DNA of 18,287 bases from Spirochaetaceae bacterium (GTDB lineage: Bacteria; Spirochaetota; Spirochaetia; Treponematales; Breznakiellaceae), in NCBI GenBank assembly GCA_031290205.1, contig JAITNZ010000139.1, positions 1 to 18,287 on the forward strand, in the 5' to 3' direction. Shown piece after piece: positions 13,196 to 18,287 of the stretch (position 1 is its first letter; the number at the start of each line of letters is the position of its first letter). The notes beneath the pieces were generated by a model. That model saw only the letters and a program-made list of their open reading frames with translations, did no database searches and was not told the DNA's origin. The position numbers were made by a program, and so were the translations under genes.

Positions 13196-14413
13196 ATGTC
13201 AGATAAACTTGATTGGCTTAACAAACATTTGGTTCTCGTTCGTTGCGTGACAATGGACGATGCTGTCGGGAAAGAGGGCTATAAGATCCGTCCCGATTTG
13301 GAAGAGCTCTGCGCCGGCGTGAGAGGCGCGCAAGAGATGATCTTTAAATTCGCCACCGCCGGACGCTATAAATGCGCCGCCGAACTTATGGCGTCCATCG
13401 GGCACCACCGCGCCATCATCTGGTGGGCGTATCGTTGCGTCATCAGCCTGCTTGAAGAATTGGCAGTGAACCCATCCGTCGACCGCGATATTGCGGACAT
13501 CGCCTCAAACTTCGAGGTAACGGTACCGGACTTTGCCAAAGTCCAGCCGCCTGAGCCCGATATGGAGAAAATTGCCAAAATAAAGGCGGATATTGCCCAG
13601 TCTATAGCGGATTTGGAAAAGGCGAAAGCACAGCTTGACCCTGAAATCGTCAAACTCTTTGACGAAGCGCTCGAAGTCGGCTATCAGAAGTTCAAGGCGG
13701 TTCAGGGAATACACCCGATGGACCTCATCAAAAAACTGGGGGAACGGGTTGGCGAAGACCAGCATCCCATAGACCGCAATTCCCCGATATTTCAGGAAGC
13801 GGCGAAGATAAAAGCGCAGCTCGGCGCAATTCAAAAGGAAACGGTCGACACAATCAAGTCGGTTATCCCGCCAAAAATGCCCGCACACGAAAAGAAAGTC
13901 CGCGATAATGCCCTCTCCGCCGTCTACCGCTGGATTAGCGCGCCGGACGAGCCGAACAGCAAGGCGTGCCTCGAGCTAGGCAACGAATGCCCCGACACCC
14001 CCGCAGGACTCCTCTCCCTTTCGGCGTTCTGGGCATTCGGCAACCTCATGCCCGGCGGGAAGCAGGTTATCCACACCCCGCCGGGACTCGCCGCAAACGG
14101 AATATGCCAGGTGCTCTTGATGTGCGCCCTCCACAAAGGGGGCACGCGCAAGCTCAAGGAGCGCTACGAGCTCTACTTCAAGCTAGGCGTCGACGTGTTA
14201 TCCGGCGCGGACAACTGGGAATACTCTCTCGCCAGCGAAAGCGCGCCGCACGAGAAAATCGCCGCCGCGCCGCCGCCCACCGAGAAGCCCGCTCCACCGC
14301 ACGAAAAGTTTTTTACAGCGGCAGTGCATGGGGCAGTGCCACAGGCGCCTTCTGCCGTGCCGCCGCCGCACAAAAACAGGACGGCAGGCTACAAACGCTG
14401 GAAGCCGGAGTGA
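13196..14413 (+). CDS. DUF6931-like protein with a charged helical insertion
   Basis: A 405-residue cytosolic protein with no signal or membrane segment. Two blocks recall DUF6931, a family I associate with type VI secretion loci. Residues about 40-95 include AAELMASIGHHRAIIWWAYRC (W76-W77). Residues about 235-345 include SAFWAFGNLMPGG and PPGLAANGICQVLL, followed by a basic helix. Between them lies about 110 residues of charged helix (about 120-230), longer than I expect for the family. The last 55 residues are proline/alanine-rich and disordered. Ribosome site TAGGAGA (13184-13190) precedes ATG 13196. The gene follows the spike and the small membrane protein after a 212-base gap filled with repeats. 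The family call is from memory of motifs, so moderate. Confidence 0.55.
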   Translation: MSDKLDWLNKHLVLVRCVTMDDAVGKEGYKIRPDLEELCAGVRGAQEMIFKFATAGRYKCAAELMASIGHHRAIIWWAYRCVISLLEELAVNPSVDRDIADIASNFEVTVPDFAKVQPPEPDMEKIAKIKADIAQSIADLEKAKAQLDPEIVKLFDEALEVGYQKFKAVQGIHPMDLIKKLGERVGEDQHPIDRNSPIFQEAAKIKAQLGAIQKETVDTIKSVIPPKMPAHEKKVRDNALSAVYRWISAPDEPNSKACLELGNECPDTPAGLLSLSAFWAFGNLMPGGKQVIHTPPGLAANGICQVLLMCALHKGGTRKLKERYELYFKLGVDVLSGADNWEYSLASESAPHEKIAAAPPPTEKPAPPHEKFFTAAVHGAVPQAPSAVPPPHKNRTAGYKRWKPE

Positions 14414-14484
14414 GGCGCAATGGAAGGGCTATACGGTTATCCTCGTAAAACTCCGCGCGTCTGGGCGTGCGTGTTCCCCGTATC

Positions 14485-17400
14485 TTATCGGGCGGGGATG
14501 CCAGACAGGGGAGGCGCCGGGGGCACTATGGCGATATTAAAATAATCGTACCCATCAGGCGTGTACATAATCGGATGCTGCTTGTTGTCGCTTAATGCCG
14601 TGACGGATTCGCTTACATAGCCGGCGAGCCCCATCATCGTTACTTTCCCACGAATTATCTTCGATTCCGCTTCGCCGCTCATCCCCCGGATGATGCTGTG
14701 CGTGAAAAGCCCATGCCCATATATCGGCGATTCAATCGAGTATTCATCAGTCTTGCTGGACGCGAATATCACCGTGCTGAAATCCTGTAATTCTTTTATC
14801 AGCCGGTTGTTATCCACCCTGCGGACGTTTTTGCCCTGTATCCCCCCCGAATGACACGAATCAATGAATATCAGCTTCTTCCCTGGCAAATTCAGCACCT
14901 CGTTTATCGCTTGATTCGGCACCGCATCCCCCAGCGGAACCTCATCGTCCCCGCCCGTGCGGATTTCAGCGGGAAGCAGATGGTAGTTGCCCTCCTTGTC
15001 GCTTACCCCATGCCCCGAAATAAAAAGGACGATGACATCCCGCGCATCCGCCTGCTTCAAATAAGCAAGCGAAGACAGTATATTCTCTTTCGTCGGCTTG
15101 AGCGGAGCATCATCGGATACAAGAACACTATACACATGAGAGTATAGCTTCCCCGCCTGCTGTTCAAAAACACCGAGTATGGCACGAGCATCCTGCACGG
15201 CATAGCGCAGATTCCTAATCGACGCTGCCTCATACTGATTGATGCCAATAGCAAGCACCCAAAGCGCAGGAAGATTTTCCCCCCGCTCCACGCCGCTTTC
15301 AACACCGGGTGGTTCAAAACGGACGAGCGAGCGCCCCCTCCCTTGCGTATACCTGTTCGACGCAAACACTTCTATGCGGTTCTCCCCCTCCTCCAACCGT
15401 ATCAGAAGCTTGAAACTCACGCTTTGTGTAGGAGGAGTAGGTGTAAGCGCGGCATTGCTCACCATAAGTGATTCTGTTGAGGTGGCGAATTTGAGTTCCC
15501 CCTGCCCAAGCTTTCTGCCGTTCACCACAATCGTTATGTTCGTTATAGAATGATTGCTATCGTTCACCGTAATGGCAAGCTCGGCGTTCCGCGAAGAAAA
15601 AATACTGCCGCTCGCAGGCGATTGTATGCTCACTTCAGGCGGCATAAATGCGGCGGCATCAAGAATTCCTGCGGCGCGGTAGGCGGTATCATCGCCGCGC
15701 ACCCTCGCCATCACCATCTCAGGCTGATAAAAAATGTCGCGATACTGGGCTATGCCGTCCACCCGATCGCTCACCCGCACATTGATATACTCGTCCCCCG
15801 CAGGCGAAGCGTTGTAAAAGCCCTTCGGGCTAAGCGTTACCCACTCGCCGTTATTAAAGCCTATGCACTGCACTATCTCTTCCCCAGAACGCGCATCGTA
15901 AAGCCGCGTCGAGCCGTCTAAAAAACCTGCCGCAATCTGCACGTCGCCGGGGGCAAAATCTATGGCAAGCGCGGTAACCCCCGTCTCGATACAGAGCAAC
16001 TCAACGCCGCTTTTCGCATCAAGCACCCTCAGCGTGTTATCATCGGAGGCTATGGCAAGCCGCCCGCCCGCCCGGTCGTAAACAATCTTCTCAATGAGCG
16101 CCCCCCCCTCCGTGGCAAATTCGCGCAGCCGCCCGCCGCTTTCAGTATCAATAATGATGATCGCGCCGTCATCGTCCGCACAGGCTATCTCGTTTCCCGC
16201 AGGAGTAATCGCTATCTTGCTGTTCGATATATCCTCCACAGAACGCAATTCTTTCCCGCTTTCCGCATCCCAGACCTTTACCGAACGATCCCGCGCCCCC
16301 GATACAATGAGCCTACCGTCAGGACTAAAGAAAACAGCGTTCACCCTCACGCCATGCCCCTTGAGCGTCAATAGTTTTTTACCGCTGCCGACATCCCAGA
16401 TATGCACATCATTCTGAGCGGAATACCCGGTCGGCGGCTCAAAACCGAACATCGACCACCAGCCGGAACCGCAGGCAATGCGCTTCCCGTCAGGACTAAA
16501 ACTGAGGGTGAATAGATACCCCGCGCCTCCGTCAATCGTCCTTAGCAATGCGCCGCTGGTAAAATCCCAAATGCGTACAGTCCCGTCATACGAAGAAGCG
16601 GCAAGAAGGGCGCCGTCCGGACTGAACACCGCGTGAATGCGCTCCCCACGCGTGCCGACAAACTCTCGCAGTTCCCTGCCGCTGCGAACATCCCAGACTT
16701 TCACCGTGCCGTCATCGCACGAGGCGGCAATGCTCTGCCCGTCGGGACTGTAGACCGTGTGACGCACCGCAGCGGAAAAGCCCCGTATAAGCGCCGATTC
16801 CCCCTCCCCACGCCAATCCCACACATATATCGCAAAGAGCGCCGTGTCAACGGCGGCAATATACCTGCCCTCAGGGCTAAATCGCGCGGCTATCACATCG
16901 CCGGAAAATCCGCCCCTGCTCCGCACGAGCGCCCCGCTCGCCGCATCCCAGACCTTCACCGTCCGATCGCCAGACGCCGAAACAAGATACTTCCCATCCG
17001 CACTAAAATCAACCGAATAGATTTCATCCTCATGCCCGCTCAACGTCAGCAAGGTCCGCCCCTCTCCCGCATCCACAACCCGCACCACCCTCCCCCTCGA
17101 CGCGCCAGCCCGCTGCGCCCTCCCCTCCGAAACAGCTATCCGCCGCCCATCAGGACTAAACACAAGCGACGAAAAAACCGCCTCCCCCCGCACAACCCAA
17201 CGCTCAGCGCCGCTCGCCGTATCCCAAAGCCTTAGCGTCTTGTCTACCGAAACCGCAGCAAGCAATTTCCCATCAGGACTGTAGGCAATCTCCCAAACTT
17301 CATCCCCCCCCGTGGCGCCCAGTATCCTCGTGGGTGCTATCTTGCCACCAAAAGAATCCCATATCCTGATAGTCCCATCGAGCGAACAGGAAGCAAGATG

Positions 17401-18057
17401 CTCACCGTCAGGGCTGAACGCGCAATCCATCACTACCCCCTCATGCCCCGCCAACGTCAAAAGCTCCGCCCCCGTGCGGGTATCCCATACCTTTACCGTC
17501 TTGTCCGCCGAAGCGCTCGCCGCCCGCATCCCATCCGGACTGAAAACCGCCGCCCGCAACGCATCGTTATGCCCCTTTAATGTCCATAACTCGCGCCCCG
17601 TCTCCACATCCCAAATCTTCGCCGTCCCATCCATCGCCGCCGAAACCAGCCGCCCCCCATCCAAACTATAATCAATCCCCATAATCGGATAACTATGCCC
17701 CACCCACGGATAAACCGCCACGGGCGGTTTATGCCCATGTTGAGCGGCTAGAGTATTCTTATCTGGCTGAGCCGGTTTATTGCGGGTTGCCGCAGCGTCC
17801 GCCACCGCCATAGGCGGTTTATGCCCATGTTGAGCGGGTGCCGCATTCATATCTGGCTGAGCCGCCACAGGCGGTTTATGCCCATGTTGAGCGGCTAGAG
17901 CATTCTTATCTGGCTGAGCCGGTTTATTGCTGAGTACCGCAGCGCCTCCATGCTGAGAGCCGGCACAGGTGCAGAGGGTAAGAGCCGCCGTGCAGAGTAG
18001 CAGGATTATATTGAAGCTAATGCGAGAATTTTTTTTCGGATAGCGCCTCTCTTTCAT
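14485..18057 (-). CDS. WD40-repeat caspase-like protease, probable lipoprotein
   Basis: A 1190-residue protein, probably exported. The start has basic residues, a hydrophobic stretch (about 15-30) and Cys29/Cys31 in a weak lipobox (LCTCAG). Residues 44-114 are three imperfect repeats of NKPAQPDKNALAAQHGHKPP. Next come 14 WD40 units by my count (about 120-745), each with FSPDG and KVWD-like ends, enough for two seven-bladed propellers. A beta-rich segment (PPEVSIQSPASGSIF) leads to a C-terminal peptidase C14/caspase domain with catalytic H1016 in FISGHG and C1068 in IDSCHSGG, both intact. WD40-caspase fusions are known in bacteria, usually with unknown targets; the propellers probably recognise a partner that controls the protease. 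It converges on the DUF6931-like gene (71-base gap). Poly-C runs occur in the gene at 14842-14848, 16101-16108 and 17304-17311. Confidence 0.9.
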   Translation of the reverse strand: MKERRYPKKNSRISFNIILLLCTAALTLCTCAGSQHGGAAVLSNKPAQPDKNALAAQHGHKPPVAAQPDMNAAPAQHGHKPPMAVADAAATRNKPAQPDKNTLAAQHGHKPPVAVYPWVGHSYPIMGIDYSLDGGRLVSAAMDGTAKIWDVETGRELWTLKGHNDALRAAVFSPDGMRAASASADKTVKVWDTRTGAELLTLAGHEGVVMDCAFSPDGEHLASCSLDGTIRIWDSFGGKIAPTRILGATGGDEVWEIAYSPDGKLLAAVSVDKTLRLWDTASGAERWVVRGEAVFSSLVFSPDGRRIAVSEGRAQRAGASRGRVVRVVDAGEGRTLLTLSGHEDEIYSVDFSADGKYLVSASGDRTVKVWDAASGALVRSRGGFSGDVIAARFSPEGRYIAAVDTALFAIYVWDWRGEGESALIRGFSAAVRHTVYSPDGQSIAASCDDGTVKVWDVRSGRELREFVGTRGERIHAVFSPDGALLAASSYDGTVRIWDFTSGALLRTIDGGAGYLFTLSFSPDGKRIACGSGWWSMFGFEPPTGYSAQNDVHIWDVGSGKKLLTLKGHGVRVNAVFFSPDGRLIVSGARDRSVKVWDAESGKELRSVEDISNSKIAITPAGNEIACADDDGAIIIIDTESGGRLREFATEGGALIEKIVYDRAGGRLAIASDDNTLRVLDAKSGVELLCIETGVTALAIDFAPGDVQIAAGFLDGSTRLYDARSGEEIVQCIGFNNGEWVTLSPKGFYNASPAGDEYINVRVSDRVDGIAQYRDIFYQPEMVMARVRGDDTAYRAAGILDAAAFMPPEVSIQSPASGSIFSSRNAELAITVNDSNHSITNITIVVNGRKLGQGELKFATSTESLMVSNAALTPTPPTQSVSFKLLIRLEEGENRIEVFASNRYTQGRGRSLVRFEPPGVESGVERGENLPALWVLAIGINQYEAASIRNLRYAVQDARAILGVFEQQAGKLYSHVYSVLVSDDAPLKPTKENILSSLAYLKQADARDVIVLFISGHGVSDKEGNYHLLPAEIRTGGDDEVPLGDAVPNQAINEVLNLPGKKLIFIDSCHSGGIQGKNVRRVDNNRLIKELQDFSTVIFASSKTDEYSIESPIYGHGLFTHSIIRGMSGEAESKIIRGKVTMMGLAGYVSESVTALSDNKQHPIMYTPDGYDYFNIAIVPPAPPLSGIPAR
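17716..17928 (-). repeat. In-frame coding repeat, N-terminus of the WD40-caspase gene
   Basis: Three repeat units encode residues 44-65, 66-84 and 93-114. Each ends, in coding sense, in CATAAACCGCC followed by TGT, TAT or CGT and then GGCG. The terminal palindrome is the same GCC-TGT-GGC stem found in the dispersed two-hairpin repeats. Copies differ by only a few bases, indicating recent duplication. Confidence 0.75.
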
Positions 18058-18065
18058 AGTTGAAT

Positions 18066-18094
18066 ATCATAGCAATAACAGTGAACAGTGAACA
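18066..18094 (-). promoter_or_regulatory. Candidate promoter of the WD40-caspase gene (extended -10)
   Basis: On the minus strand, TGCTATGAT (18074-18066) is an extended -10 box. The expected start near 18059 leaves only about two bases before ATG 18057, and no Shine-Dalgarno sequence is present, so the transcript may be leaderless. At a 17-base spacing the -35 region (18094-18089) reads TGTTCA, a weak match that lies inside a heptamer array. Confidence 0.45.
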
Positions 18095-18105
18095 GTGAAC
18101 AGTGA
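18078..18105. repeat. Heptamer array (ACAGTGA) x4
   Basis: Four exact ACAGTGA units directly upstream of the -10 box of the WD40-caspase gene, occupying the -35 position and upstream bases. It is followed at 18142-18160 by CCACGAACGGCACGAAC, a 10-base-period motif related to those in the MITE-like element. Confidence 0.85.
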
Positions 18106-18161
18106 ATCAGGTCGAGGCGACATTCCGAATTCAAAAATTAACCACGAACGGCACGAACATT

Positions 18162-18287
18162 TGAAGAAGGGGTATAGGGTCGGGGGTCAGGGTTTCCATT
18201 TGAATTATCAGAATATTACATGAAATAAACTCATACTCCGAAGTAAAATCTTCCCCATCCCCCATCCCCCATCCCCCATCCCCCATC
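18162..18287. repeat. Repeat element with heptamers at both ends, cut by window end
   Basis: Starts TTGAAGAAGGGGTAT, the reverse complement of the end of the 13083-13183 element. It continues with G-rich heptamers (GGGGTAT, AGGGTCG, GGGGTCA), then an AT-rich middle and ACTCCGAAGTAAAATC. It ends in five exact CCCCATC units (18253-18287) that run off the window. G-rich heptamers at one end and C-rich at the other give a large-scale inverted symmetry. Confidence 0.65.

Noticed and set aside
14414..14484. Bidirectional terminator between the DUF6931-like and WD40-caspase genes
   Set aside because: No stable stem followed by a T run is present in the 71-base gap; a CCCCG/CGGGG pairing near 14475-14498 extends into coding sequence and lacks a U tract.

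Overview
The window (about 50% G+C) most resembles a free-living or gut-associated spirochaete of the Treponema type. The reasons are a BspA-like leucine-rich-repeat lipoprotein, a hybrid histidine kinase, a WD40-caspase protein with a lipoprotein-like leader, many poly-G/poly-C tracts, and intergenic DNA crowded with short tandem repeats. The assignment is an inference from gene style; no rRNA or tRNA gene is present to settle it.

Layout. Positions 1-238 are G/C-run-rich non-coding DNA. Then comes a tight plus-strand operon: ispF (isoprenoid MEP pathway), a PcrA/UvrD-type helicase and a PAS-HisKA-HATPase-REC-Hpt hybrid kinase, with gaps of 9 and 10 bases. A 555-base intergenic region holds a 9-base-period repeat, one copy of a dispersed structured repeat and a strong promoter for a surface lipoprotein. 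Next are infA (IF-1), from a promoter that appears to give a leaderless mRNA, and an M28-family metallopeptidase whose ribosome-binding site lies in a repeat-borne hairpin. The peptidase and ilvD (minus strand, isoleucine/valine synthesis) converge on a 447-base region. That region contains a MITE-like element of 267 bases with 19-base perfect terminal inverted repeats.

The right half is accessory. It has a gpV/VgrG-like OB-fold and beta-helix spike protein with hydrophobic C-terminal segments, a translationally coupled small membrane-anchored protein, and a protein resembling DUF6931. Convergent to these is a large 14-blade WD40-caspase protein, probably exported. I infer that the first three are parts of a contractile-injection or related surface system and that the caspase could be an effector or sensor, but no sheath, tube or baseplate genes are in the window.

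The most unusual property is the intergenic DNA. Four kinds of short-period repeat (7, 8, 9 and 10 bases) recur. Heptamer arrays of different sequence are attached to a related core of about 20 bases at several sites. A separate two-hairpin repeat family sits next to the lipoprotein, infA, peptidase and ilvD genes, and its second hairpin also recurs inside coding sequence. These repeats overlap promoters and a ribosome-binding site, so they may affect expression.
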